Translations under genes and position numbers: made by a program
Shown: positions 25,250 through 33,629 of the stretch, piece after piece
Layout of the letters: the number at the start of each line of letters is the position of its first letter
Position numbering within the stretch: the first letter of the stretch is position 1
Notes under the pieces: model-generated
What the model saw: the letters and a program-made list of their open reading frames with translations, nothing else
What the model was told of the DNA's origin: nothing
Database searches by the model: none
Assembly: GCF_026008495.1 (NCBI RefSeq)
Contig: NZ_BQUN01000012.1
Span: 149,460-213,459 of the forward strand
Length of the DNA: 64,000 nucleotides
Source: Streptomyces sp. A012304
GTDB taxonomy: Bacteria; Actinomycetota; Actinomycetes; Streptomycetales; Streptomycetaceae
Direction of reading: 5' to 3'

Positions 25250-27055
25250 ATGGCAGGGGCGCGACCGGGCGGTCAGTTCCGTCCGTTGGAGAGCGGCGAC
25301 CCGACGACGGTGGCGGGCTACCGTCTCGCGGCACGGCTCGGCTCGGGCGGCATGGGCACGGTGTACCTGTCGTACACGCCCGGCGGTCATCCCATCGCCC
25401 TCAAGACCATCCGGCCGGAGCTGACCGAGGACCCCGAGTTCCGCCGCCGGTTCAAGCAGGAGGTGCAGGCCGCGCAGCGGGTGCAGGGCCTGTACACCGC
25501 GCCGGTCATCGACTACGACACCGAGGGCGCCCAGCCGTGGCTGGCCACCGCCTATGTGGCCGGCCCCTCGCTGGCCTCCGCCGTCGGCGAGCACGGGCCG
25601 CTGCCGGTGCCGTCGGTCCTGCTGCTGCTCGCGGGGATGGCGGAGGCGCTGTCGGTGATCCACGGGGCGGGCATCGTGCACCGCGACCTCAAGCCGTCCA
25701 ACGTGCTGCTCGCCTCCGACGGCCCGCGCGTGATCGACTTCGGCATCGCCCGGGCCGCCGACGCGACGGCGCTGACCGGCACCGGCGTCTCCATCGGCAC
25801 CCCCGCCTTCATGTCGCCCGAGCAGGCCGCCGGCAAGCCGATCACGCCCGCGTCGGACGTGTTCGCCCTCGGCCAGGTGGCCGCGTTCGCGGGGCGCGGC
25901 ACGGGGGCGTACGGGGACGGCCCCTCGCACGCGGTGCTGTACCGGATCGTGCACGAGGAGCCCGACCTCCGCGGGCTCCCCGGACAACTCGCCTTCATCG
26001 CCCGCTGCCTGGCCAAGGAGCCGGCCGAGCGGCCCTCCCCCGCCGAGATCATCACCCTGTGCCAGGAGGCGTCGCCCACGCCGCTGCGCCAGTCCGGGTC
26101 GTGGCTGCCGGAGGCGATCACCGAGCAGATCACCCAGCGGGTGTCGGCGTCGGCCGCGCTGGCGGCGACCCCGACGGCGACGGCGGCCCCCGCGCCCACC
26201 GCCCCGGTCACCCAGCCGAACGCGGCCCCGGCGCCCACCGCCCCGGTCACCCAGCCGCACGCGGCCCCGGTGGCGCACACCCCCGCGACGCCCGTACCGC
26301 CCGCCGCGCCCCCGGCCGCGCCGATCCACGCGGCGCCCACGGCGGCGGCCCCCCATGTGCCGCCGGCGCCCGGCCCCGTCGGCTACGGGCCCGCCGTCCA
26401 CCACCAGCCGTCGTACGGCCCGCCGGCCGCGCCCGCGCCGCCGGCGTTCGGCCGGCAGCCGGGCTGGCGGCCGCTCCCGGTGCCGCCCAAGCGGAACAAC
26501 GTCGGCAAGTGGATCGGGATCGGCATAGCGGCGGTGATGGGCCTGTTCTGGCTCAGCAGCTGCGCCTCCGTCCTCAAGGGCCTGGGCGACTCCTCGGATG
26601 GCTCCTCGGGCAGCTCCGGGAGCGCGTCGGGCAGCGCGAGCGCCAAGCCGCTGCCCGACCCCAAGCCGGTCAGCTACCGGGGCATCAACATCCCCGACGG
26701 CTACTACGTGCAGTTCGCGGACTCGCCGCCCAGGCCGAAGGACGACGAGGGCAACTTCTACTCCAGCGACCTGTCCCACTACGACGACGAGCTGCGCAGC
26801 GGCAACGACAGGATCGTCCTGCTCAACAACGCCCAGCAGGGCTCGCTGAAGACCTGCCGCGAGGAGACCCGGTACGCCGAGAGCGTCTCGCTCTCCCAGC
26901 TCTCCAAGGGCTCGCAGTTCTGCGTGCACACCGGCTCCGGGCACATCGCCCTGGTCACCTACAGGGGCAGCGCGCCCGAGAGCGACCCGAGCGACTACGT
27001 CTCGCTGGACCTGACGATCTGGCGCAACGCCGAGGACCCCGACGCCGAGGGGTGA
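25250..27055 (+). CDS. Receptor-type serine/threonine protein kinase
   Basis: 601 residues. An N-terminal eukaryotic-like kinase domain has the Gly loop RLGSGGMGTVYL (near 29), ATP Lys in ALKTIRP, catalytic loop HRDLKPSNVLL (near 145), DFG in VIDFGIARA and the SPEQAAGK activation segment. A Pro/Ala-rich linker (about 300-410) contains two tandem copies of APTAPVTQPNAAPAPTAP-like sequence. One TM helix (WIGIGIAAVMGLFWLSS, near 422) is followed by a Ser/Gly stretch and a roughly 140-residue extracellular domain with two Cys that could pair. This suggests signal sensing outside and phosphorylation inside; ligand and substrates unknown. GGGGGAGAGCG precedes the ATG. Confidence 0.93.
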   Translation: MAGARPGGQFRPLESGDPTTVAGYRLAARLGSGGMGTVYLSYTPGGHPIALKTIRPELTEDPEFRRRFKQEVQAAQRVQGLYTAPVIDYDTEGAQPWLATAYVAGPSLASAVGEHGPLPVPSVLLLLAGMAEALSVIHGAGIVHRDLKPSNVLLASDGPRVIDFGIARAADATALTGTGVSIGTPAFMSPEQAAGKPITPASDVFALGQVAAFAGRGTGAYGDGPSHAVLYRIVHEEPDLRGLPGQLAFIARCLAKEPAERPSPAEIITLCQEASPTPLRQSGSWLPEAITEQITQRVSASAALAATPTATAAPAPTAPVTQPNAAPAPTAPVTQPHAAPVAHTPATPVPPAAPPAAPIHAAPTAAAPHVPPAPGPVGYGPAVHHQPSYGPPAAPAPPAFGRQPGWRPLPVPPKRNNVGKWIGIGIAAVMGLFWLSSCASVLKGLGDSSDGSSGSSGSASGSASAKPLPDPKPVSYRGINIPDGYYVQFADSPPRPKDDEGNFYSSDLSHYDDELRSGNDRIVLLNNAQQGSLKTCREETRYAESVSLSQLSKGSQFCVHTGSGHIALVTYRGSAPESDPSDYVSLDLTIWRNAEDPDAEG

Positions 27056-27062
27056 GCGCCGC

Positions 27063-27719
27063 TCACGCCGACATCTCCCACAGCAGCACCTCGGCCGGGC
27101 CCGCCGCCGCGAGGAGCTCCAGGTCCTTCTCCCCGGCGGCCCGCACGGCGTCCCCGGGCCCCAGCTCGTGCGGACCGATCCGTACGACACCGCGCACCAC
27201 GTGCGCGTACATGTACGCCGCGTCCGGCACCGCCGTCCGCTCCCCCGTCGCGAGCCGCCGCACATGCAGCATCGCGCCCGCCCCGGGGACGGCGTACGGG
27301 GTGGAGTCGGCGATGCCGCGGACGATCTCGTAGGACGGGTCGCCGCCGGGCTCCAGCGGGCTCAGCCACATCTGCACGAAGGTCAGCGGCACCGGGCCGT
27401 CGTTGCGCTCGACGTGCCGCACCCCGCCCGCGGAGCTGAGCCGCTGCACGTCCCCAGGGCGCACCAGCGTCTCGTGTCCGGCCGAGTCGCGGTGGGTCAG
27501 CTCGCCCTCCACCACCCAGGTCACGATCTCGGTGTGGCTGTGCGGGTGCTCGTCGAAGCCGGCGCCGGGCGCGAGCCGCTCCTCGTTGCAGGCGATCAGC
27601 GCGCCGAAGCGGAGGTTGTCCGGGTCGTAGTGGGACCCGAAGGAGAAGGCGTGCCGCGTCCGGATGCCCGCGGCCGGGTCCCCGCCCGGATAGCGCCCGT
27701 CGGCGCGGCGTACGTCCAT
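27063..27719 (-). CDS. Pirin family protein (bicupin)
   Basis: 218 residues with a pirin-type N-terminal cupin: HPHSHTEIVTWVVEGELTHRDS supplies the metal-binding His/His/Glu set (near residues 59-66), followed by SSAGGVRHVERN. The second cupin is degenerate and ends in LLAAAGPAEVLLWEMSA. Bacterial pirins act as quercetinases or interact with metabolic enzymes; the role here is open. The start at ATG 27719 could be the adjacent GTG at 27722. It is tail-to-tail with the kinase (7 nt apart) and divergent from fasR. Confidence 0.85.
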   Translation of the reverse strand: MDVRRADGRYPGGDPAAGIRTRHAFSFGSHYDPDNLRFGALIACNEERLAPGAGFDEHPHSHTEIVTWVVEGELTHRDSAGHETLVRPGDVQRLSSAGGVRHVERNDGPVPLTFVQMWLSPLEPGGDPSYEIVRGIADSTPYAVPGAGAMLHVRRLATGERTAVPDAAYMYAHVVRGVVRIGPHELGPGDAVRAAGEKDLELLAAAGPAEVLLWEMSA

Positions 27720-27815
27720 CACGGGACCACGGTAGACCCGTCCCCGCTGGTGCGGGCCCTCCACGGGCGACCCCGGCGGCACACGCTCACGTCCCGATAA
27801 GGCAGTCTTGTCCCC

Positions 27816-29021
27816 GTGCCCGAACCCGAAGCCAGCCACACCGAACCCGCAGCGCACGGCGTCCACCCGCACTCGGCGACGCTGAAGCGGCTGGAGAAGT
27901 CCTCCGGCAGTCTCGCCGCCCAGGCCATCGCGCGCATGGACGAGACCCTGCCGTGGTACCGGGCGATGCCCCCGGAGAACCGTTCCTGGATCGGACTGGT
28001 CGCCCAGGCTGGCATCGCGGCCTTCACGGAGTGGTTCCGGCGGCCGGACGCCCCGCAGGCCATCTCCACCGACGTCTTCGGGACCGCGCCGCGCGAGCTG
28101 ACCCGGGCCATCACGCTGCGGCAGACCGTGGAGATGGTGCGCACCACCATCGAGGTCATGGAGTCCGCGATCGACGAGGCCGCGGCGCCGGGCGACGAGA
28201 GCGTGCTGCGCGAGGCGCTGCTCGTGTACGCGCGCGAGATCGCCTTCGCCACCGCGCAGGTGTACGCGCAGGCCGCCGAGGCGCGCGGTGCCTGGGACGC
28301 GCGGCTGGAGTCGCTGGTCGTCAACGCCGTGCTGAGCGGGGAGGCCGACGAGGGCGCCGTCAGCCGGGCCGCCGCGCTCGGCTGGAACTCGCCGGAGCAT
28401 GTGTGCGTGGTGCTCGGCACCGCCCCCGACGGCGATTCCGAGCTGACCGTGGAGGCGATCCGGCGGGCCGCCCGGCACGCCAAGCTCCAGGTGCTCACCG
28501 GGGTGCTGGGGGCCCGGCTGGTGGTCATCGCGGGCGGCAGCGACAACCCGCTCGCCGTGGCCAAGTCGCTGATCGGGCCGTACGCCGCGGGCCCGGTCGT
28601 CGCGGGGCCCGTGGTGCCCGACCTGCTGGCCGCGACCCGGTCGGCGCAGGCGGCGGCGGCCGGGCTCAAGGCCTGTTCGGCGTGGCAGGACGCGCCACGG
28701 CCGGTCCTGGCGGACGATCTCCTTCCGGAACGTGCGATCGCCGGTGATCCCAGCGCGCGCGAACAGTTGGTGGAGGAGATCTACAGACCGCTGGAGGAGG
28801 CCGGCTCGGCGCTATTGGAGACACTCTCCGTCTACCTCGAACAGGCGTCCAGTCTGGAGGGTGCGGCGAGGATGCTGTTCGTCCATCCCAACACCGTGCG
28901 CTACCGGCTTCGACGTGTGACTGACGTCACCGGTTGGTCGCCTTCGGATGTACGCTCGGCGTTCACCTTGCGCATCGCGCTGATCCTGGGGCGTCTGATC
29001 GACGGAGATCCCCAGAGCTAG
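27816..29021 (+). CDS. fasR: PucR-family activator of fatty acid synthesis (FasR)
   Basis: 401 residues with a C-terminal PucR helix-turn-helix: ASSLEGAARMLFVHPNTVRYR followed by RVTDVTGWSPSDVRSAFTLRIAL (about 345-395). The upstream part carries the GGDEF-like CdaR region (VCVVLGTAPDGDSELTVE). Its position directly before fabD matches the S. coelicolor regulator FasR, shown to activate the fabD-fabH-acpP-fabF operon. The GTG start at 27816 gives the family length. No signal or membrane segment. Two nucleotides after its stop begins a perfect inverted repeat that is a candidate FasR site. Confidence 0.9.
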   Translation: MPEPEASHTEPAAHGVHPHSATLKRLEKSSGSLAAQAIARMDETLPWYRAMPPENRSWIGLVAQAGIAAFTEWFRRPDAPQAISTDVFGTAPRELTRAITLRQTVEMVRTTIEVMESAIDEAAAPGDESVLREALLVYAREIAFATAQVYAQAAEARGAWDARLESLVVNAVLSGEADEGAVSRAAALGWNSPEHVCVVLGTAPDGDSELTVEAIRRAARHAKLQVLTGVLGARLVVIAGGSDNPLAVAKSLIGPYAAGPVVAGPVVPDLLAATRSAQAAAAGLKACSAWQDAPRPVLADDLLPERAIAGDPSAREQLVEEIYRPLEEAGSALLETLSVYLEQASSLEGAARMLFVHPNTVRYRLRRVTDVTGWSPSDVRSAFTLRIALILGRLIDGDPQS

Positions 29022-29022
29022 C

Positions 29023-29045
29023 GTTTTGTCGAGGACCCACAAAAC
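29023..29045 (+). promoter_or_regulatory. Candidate FasR operator in the fab operon promoter
   Basis: GTTTTGT (29023-29029) and ACAAAAC (29039-29045) form a perfect 7-bp inverted repeat with a 9-nt spacer, AT-rich in otherwise GC-rich DNA. It lies 66 nt upstream of the fabD start and immediately behind the fasR stop, the place expected for the activator. Binding by FasR is inferred from position and the known regulation of this operon. Confidence 0.75.
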
Positions 29046-29110
29046 CCCCTGCCGTTCTTCGTCCCTGTCCCCACGGGCGGCCGTGGCCGCCCTCAAGAGA
29101 GAGTGTGAGA

Positions 29111-30034
29111 GTGCTCGTACTCGTCGCTCCCGGCCAGGGCGCCCAGACGCCCGGCTTCCTGACCCCCTGGCTCGAACTGCCCGGTGCCACCGACCGCGTG
29201 GCCGCCTGGTCGGACGCCATCGGCCTGGACCTCGCCCACTACGGCACGCAGGCCGACGCGGACGCCATCCGCGACACCGCGGTGGCCCAGCCGCTGCTGG
29301 TCGCGGCCGGACTGCTGTCCGCCTCGGCACTCGGTGACATCGCGGACATCGCGCCCGGCGCCGTCGCGGGGCACAGCGTCGGTGAGATCACCGCCGCCGC
29401 CTTCGCGGGCGTCCTCGACGACACCGCGGCGCTGACCCTGGTCCGCACCCGGGGCCTGGCGATGGCCGAGGCCGCCGCGATCACCGAGACCGGCATGTCG
29501 GCGCTGCTCGGCGGCGACCCGGAGGTCTCCGTCGCGCACCTGGAGAAGCTGGGCCTGACCCCGGCGAACATCAACGGCGCGGGGCAGATCGTCGCCGCCG
29601 GCACGCTCGAACAGCTCACCGCGCTGAACGAGGACAAGCCCGAGGGCGTCCGCAAGGTCGTCGCGCTCAAGGTCGCCGGCGCCTTCCACACCCACCACAT
29701 GGCCCCCGCGGTCGAGACGCTGGCCGGCGCCGCCAAGGAGCTCACGCCCGCCGACCCGGCCGTCACGTACGTCTCCAACAAGGACGGGCAGACCGTCGCC
29801 ACCGGCTCCGAGGTGCTGGAGCGGCTCGTCGGGCAGGTCGCCAACCCGGTCCGCTGGGACCTGTGCATGGAGACCTTCAAGGAGCTCGGTGTCACCGCGC
29901 TGATCGAGGTGTGCCCCGGCGGCACGCTCACCGGTCTCGCCAAGCGCGCCCTGCCCGGCGTGAAGACGCTCGCGCTGAAGACCCCCGACGATCTCGACGC
30001 GGCCCGCGAGGTCATCGCCGAGCACACTGCCTGA
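29111..30034 (+). CDS. fabD: Malonyl-CoA:ACP transacylase
   Basis: 307 residues. It transfers malonyl from CoA to acyl carrier protein, supplying extender units to FASII and often to polyketide synthases in the same cell. Visible: N-terminal LVLVAPGQGAQTPGFL, active-site Ser in VAGHSVGEITAA (near 90), RTRGLAMAEAA with the carboxylate-binding Arg, and GAFHTHHMAPAV with the catalytic His (near 198). The start at GTG 29111 follows the GTGAGAGTG context and matches the S. coelicolor protein start as I remember it. First gene of the operon; fabH follows after 16 nt. Confidence 0.96.
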   Translation: MLVLVAPGQGAQTPGFLTPWLELPGATDRVAAWSDAIGLDLAHYGTQADADAIRDTAVAQPLLVAAGLLSASALGDIADIAPGAVAGHSVGEITAAAFAGVLDDTAALTLVRTRGLAMAEAAAITETGMSALLGGDPEVSVAHLEKLGLTPANINGAGQIVAAGTLEQLTALNEDKPEGVRKVVALKVAGAFHTHHMAPAVETLAGAAKELTPADPAVTYVSNKDGQTVATGSEVLERLVGQVANPVRWDLCMETFKELGVTALIEVCPGGTLTGLAKRALPGVKTLALKTPDDLDAAREVIAEHTA

Positions 30035-30050
30035 CAAGGAGCCGACGATC

Positions 30051-31052
30051 ATGCCGAAGATCAAGCCCAGCAAGGGCGCCCCGTACGCGCGCATCCTCGG
30101 CGTGGGCGGCTACCGCCCCACCCGTGTGGTGCCCAACGAGGTGATCCTCGAGACGATCGACTCGTCCGACGAGTGGATCCGCTCGCGCTCCGGCATCGAG
30201 ACGCGGCACTGGGCGAACGACGAGGAGACCGTCGCCGCCATGTCGATCGAGGCGGCGGGCAAGGCGATCGCGGACGCCGGGATCACCGCCGAGCAGGTCG
30301 GCGCGGTGGTCGTGTCGACCGTCTCGCACTTCAAGCAGACCCCGGCCGTCGCCACCGAGATCGCCGACAAGCTCGGCACGGCCAAGGCCGCCGCCTTCGA
30401 CATCTCGGCCGGCTGCGCGGGCTTCGGCTACGGCCTGACCCTCGCCAAGGGCATGGTCGTGGAGGGATCCGCCGAGTACGTGCTGGTCATCGGCGTGGAG
30501 CGGCTGTCGGACCTGACCGACCTGGAGGACCGGGCGACGGCCTTCCTGTTCGGTGACGGCGCGGGCGCGGTCGTGGTCGGCCCGGCCAACGAGCCGGGGA
30601 TCGGCCCGACGGTCTGGGGCTCCGAGGGCGACAAGTCGGAGACCATCAAGCAGACCGTGCCGTGGACGGACTACCGCGACGGCGACGTCGCCCGCTTCCC
30701 CGCCATCACGCAGGAGGGCCAGGCGGTCTTCCGCTGGGCCGTGTTCGAGATGGCGAAGGTCGCCAAGGAGGCGCTGGACGCGGCCGGCATCACCGCGGCC
30801 GACCTGGACGTCTTCATCCCGCACCAGGCCAACGAGCGGATCATCGACTCGATGGTGAAGACTCTCAAGCTGCCGGAGTCCGTCACGGTCGCCCGTGACG
30901 TACGCACCACCGGCAACACCTCGGCCGCCTCGATCCCGCTCGCGATGGAGCGGCTCCTGGCGACCGGCGAGGCGAAGAGCGGCGACACCGCGCTCGTCAT
31001 CGGATTCGGGGCGGGTCTCGTGTACGCCGCGACGGTCGTTACCCTCCCCTAG
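30051..31052 (+). CDS. fabH: Beta-ketoacyl-ACP synthase III
   Basis: 333 residues. It initiates fatty acid synthesis by condensing an acyl-CoA starter (in Streptomyces mainly branched-chain) with malonyl-ACP. The catalytic triad is seen: Cys in DISAGCAGFGYGL (near 122), His in VFIPHQANERII (near 260) and Asn in RTTGNTSAASIPLAM (near 290). WIRSRSGIETRHW near residue 43 is typical. The ribosome site AAGGAG lies 9 nt upstream of the ATG. Between fabD and acpP in the operon. Confidence 0.97.
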   Translation: MPKIKPSKGAPYARILGVGGYRPTRVVPNEVILETIDSSDEWIRSRSGIETRHWANDEETVAAMSIEAAGKAIADAGITAEQVGAVVVSTVSHFKQTPAVATEIADKLGTAKAAAFDISAGCAGFGYGLTLAKGMVVEGSAEYVLVIGVERLSDLTDLEDRATAFLFGDGAGAVVVGPANEPGIGPTVWGSEGDKSETIKQTVPWTDYRDGDVARFPAITQEGQAVFRWAVFEMAKVAKEALDAAGITAADLDVFIPHQANERIIDSMVKTLKLPESVTVARDVRTTGNTSAASIPLAMERLLATGEAKSGDTALVIGFGAGLVYAATVVTLP

Positions 31053-31168
31053 GCACTCCGTGCCGGATCATGCGGTCGACGCGGGGTCCGACGCGGGAAA
31101 CGCAGCACCACCTGCCGCTGACGCGGCGGGCGCCACACCCTCTGGAACGAAAACGAAGGAGCGCCAAG

Positions 31169-31417
31169 ATGGCCGCCACTCAGGAAGAGATCGTCGCCGG
31201 TCTCGCCGACATCGTGAACGAGATCGCCGGCATCCCGGTTGAGGACGTCCAGCTGGACAAGTCCTTCACCGACGACCTGGACGTCGACTCGCTGTCCATG
31301 GTCGAGGTCGTCGTCGCCGCCGAGGAGCGCTTCGACGTCAAGATCCCCGACGAGGACGTCAAGAACCTCAAGACGGTCGGCGACGCGACCGACTACATCC
31401 TCAAGCACCAGGCCTGA
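31169..31417 (+). CDS. acpP: Acyl carrier protein
   Basis: 82 residues, acidic, four-helix fold. The phosphopantetheine attachment Ser41 lies in DLDVDSLSMVEVV. It carries growing acyl chains among FASII enzymes in the cytosol. The true start is the ATG at 31169 with GAAGGAG eight nt upstream; a longer frame beginning at 31070 would add a Pro/His-rich stretch absent from ACPs. The 116-nt gap after fabH may allow differential expression, since ACP is needed in excess. Confidence 0.98.
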   Translation: MAATQEEIVAGLADIVNEIAGIPVEDVQLDKSFTDDLDVDSLSMVEVVVAAEERFDVKIPDEDVKNLKTVGDATDYILKHQA

Positions 31418-31500
31418 GCCCCTGCTTGGGCCGGACGCTGACCGGCCCCGCCACCCGGCGGTGGCGCCGCTGAATCCCGATCGTTGGAGAAAGAATTCCC

Positions 31501-32772
31501 GTGAGCCCGACCAATCGCACCGTGGTCGTCACCGGTATCGGCGCAACCACACCGCTGGGTGGCGACGCAGCCTCTACCTGGGAGGGTCTGGTCGCCGGCA
31601 AGTCCGGTGTCAAGGCCCTGGAGCAGGAGTGGGCGGCCGAGCAGGCCGTCCGTATCGCGGCACCGGTGGCCGTGGAGCCGACCGAGGTCATCCCGCGGCC
31701 GCAGGCCCGCAAGCTGGACCGCTCGGCGCAGTTCGCGCTGATCGCGGCTCAGGAGGCGTGGAAGGACGCCGGTTTCGACGGCCGGGCCGGTGAGGACGGC
31801 AGCGTCGACCCGGACCGGCTCGGCGCGGTCATCGCCTCCGGCATCGGTGGTGTGACCACCCTTCTCGACCAGTACGACGTGCTGAAGGAGAAGGGCGTCC
31901 GCCGGGTCTCCCCGCACACCGTGCCCATGCTGATGCCGAACAGCCCCTCCGCCAACGTGGGTCTGCTCGTCGGTGCCCGCGCGGGCGTGCACACGCCGGT
32001 CTCGGCGTGCGCGTCGGGTGCCGAGGCCATCGGCTACGCCATCGAGATGATCCGTACCGGCCGCGCCGACGTGGTCGTCGCCGGTGGTACGGAGGCGGCG
32101 ATCCACCCGCTGCCCATCGCCGCGTTCGGCAACATGATGGCGATGTCCAAGAACAACGACGACCCGCAGGGCGCCTCCCGTCCCTACGACACCGCCCGCG
32201 ACGGCTTCGTCATGGGTGAGGGTGCCGGCGTGATCGTCCTGGAGTCCGCCGAGCACGCCGCCAAGCGCGGGGCCCGTGTCTACGCGGAGGCGGTCGGGCA
32301 GGGCATCTCCGCCGACGGCCACGACATCGTGCAGCCGGAGCCCGAGGGCCGTGGCATCTCGCACGCCCTGCAGAACCTGCTGGAGCGCACCGACCTGGAC
32401 CCGGCGGAGATCGTGCACGTCAACGCGCACGCGACGTCGACGCCGGCCGGTGACGTGGCCGAGCTGAAGGCACTGCGCAAGGTCTTCGGCGACGACGCCG
32501 ACCACATCGCGGTCTCGGCGACCAAGTCGATGACCGGTCACCTGCTCGGTGGCGCGGGCGGTGTCGAGACCGTCGCGACGGTGCTGGCGCTGTACCACCG
32601 GGTGGCTCCGCCGACCATCAACGTCGACAACCTCGACCCCGAGGCCGAGGCGAACGCGGACATCGTGCGGGGCGAGGCGCGCAAGCTGCCCGTCGAGGGC
32701 CGTATCGCCGCGCTCAACGACTCGTTCGGGTTCGGCGGTCACAACGTCGTGCTGGCGTTCCGGACGGTCTGA
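31501..32772 (+). CDS. fabF: Beta-ketoacyl-ACP synthase II
   Basis: 423 residues. It elongates acyl-ACP by decarboxylative condensation with malonyl-ACP. Active-site Cys in VSACASGAEAIGYA (near 170), first His in HVNAHATSTPAGD (near 310), Lys in AVSATKSMTGHLLGGAGG (near 341) and second His in GFGGHNVVLAF close to the end. The GTG start has GGAGAAAG at good spacing. Last gene of the fab operon; a strong hairpin with a short T run follows 17 nt after the stop. Confidence 0.97.
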   Translation: MSPTNRTVVVTGIGATTPLGGDAASTWEGLVAGKSGVKALEQEWAAEQAVRIAAPVAVEPTEVIPRPQARKLDRSAQFALIAAQEAWKDAGFDGRAGEDGSVDPDRLGAVIASGIGGVTTLLDQYDVLKEKGVRRVSPHTVPMLMPNSPSANVGLLVGARAGVHTPVSACASGAEAIGYAIEMIRTGRADVVVAGGTEAAIHPLPIAAFGNMMAMSKNNDDPQGASRPYDTARDGFVMGEGAGVIVLESAEHAAKRGARVYAEAVGQGISADGHDIVQPEPEGRGISHALQNLLERTDLDPAEIVHVNAHATSTPAGDVAELKALRKVFGDDADHIAVSATKSMTGHLLGGAGGVETVATVLALYHRVAPPTINVDNLDPEAEANADIVRGEARKLPVEGRIAALNDSFGFGGHNVVLAFRTV

Positions 32773-32789
32773 CGGACGGCGAGAACGTG

Positions 32790-32822
32790 AAGGGCCCCCA
32801 CCGCGAGGTGGGGGCCCTTTTC
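32790..32822 (+). terminator. Rho-independent terminator of the fab operon
   Basis: AAGGGCCCCCACC and GGTGGGGGCCCTT pair perfectly (13 bp) around a GCGA tetraloop and end in a T run. It can also work for the convergent DUF3145 gene because the upstream arm begins with two A residues. Confidence 0.9.
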
Positions 32823-32857
32823 ATGCCGCGGGGCCGGGCCATGTGCCGGACCACCTG

Positions 32858-33352
32858 TCAGACCACCTGGTGCAGCCAGCGCACCGGCGCGCCCTCGCCC
32901 GCGTACCGGAACGGCTCCAGTTCGTCGTCCCAGGGCTTGCCGAGGAGCTTGGACAGCTCGGCCTCCAGGTCGCTCTCGCCGCGCTGGCTGCGCAGCAGGG
33001 CCGCGCGCAGGCGGTCCTCGGGGATGAGGATGTCGCCGTGGATGCCGGTGACGGCGTGGAAGATGCCGAGGTCGGGGGTGCAGCTGTAGCGCTCGCCCTC
33101 GGCGGTGGCGCAGGGTTCGGCGGTGACCTCGAAGCGCAGCAGGTGCCAGCCGCGCAGGGCGGAGGCGAGTTTGGAGGCGGTGCCGGCCTGGCCCTGCCAG
33201 GAGAACTCCGAACGCCAGGTGCCGGGGGCGGCGGGCTGCCGGATCCAGTCGAGGTTGACGCGCGTGCCGAGCACCCCGGCGACGGCCCACTCGACGTGCG
33301 GGCACATCGCGCGCGGCGCGGAGTGCACGTACAGAACTCCACGTGTCGTCAC
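32858..33352 (-). CDS. DUF3145 family protein
   Basis: 164 residues. It begins VTTRGVLYVHSAPRAMCPHVEWAV and ends with WLHQVV, matching the actinobacterial DUF3145 family, which is regularly found beside the fab operon. Conserved-looking blocks are LDWIRQPAAPGTWRSEFSW, GWHLLRFEVTAEP and GIFHAVTGIHGDILIPEDRL. The GTG start at 33352 has GGAGGTCCCG directly upstream; a longer frame has no such site. No signal or TM segment. Function unknown; the constant pairing with FASII suggests, but does not show, a role in lipid metabolism. Confidence 0.85.
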   Translation of the reverse strand: MTTRGVLYVHSAPRAMCPHVEWAVAGVLGTRVNLDWIRQPAAPGTWRSEFSWQGQAGTASKLASALRGWHLLRFEVTAEPCATAEGERYSCTPDLGIFHAVTGIHGDILIPEDRLRAALLRSQRGESDLEAELSKLLGKPWDDELEPFRYAGEGAPVRWLHQVV

Positions 33353-33629
33353 CGGGACCTCCGGGCAGAGCGGGACAGGCTTGCAGGCTGGCATGGCGGC
33401 GGTGGCGGGGCAGCCGCGTTGATGGCGAGGCTACCGTGCGACGGCGCAAGGAGTGTGACGTACCGTCGGTCCCGGTGCCGCGAAACGCCCGCCATTCACC
33501 CGGCAGGACGCCTGTGCGGGCGCGTTCAGTTGCTTCTTGTGGGACTCGGGAACTCCCGCACGTTGTCATGGGTGGGCCGGCGACTCGTCCGGCCGGGGGC
33601 ATGCCGGACGACCGAGGGGACACCAGGGG

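Noticed and set aside
27063..28478. 471-codon reading of the pirin frame extending into fasR
   Set aside because: Only the part from 27719 has pirin sequence; the rest is antisense to fasR.
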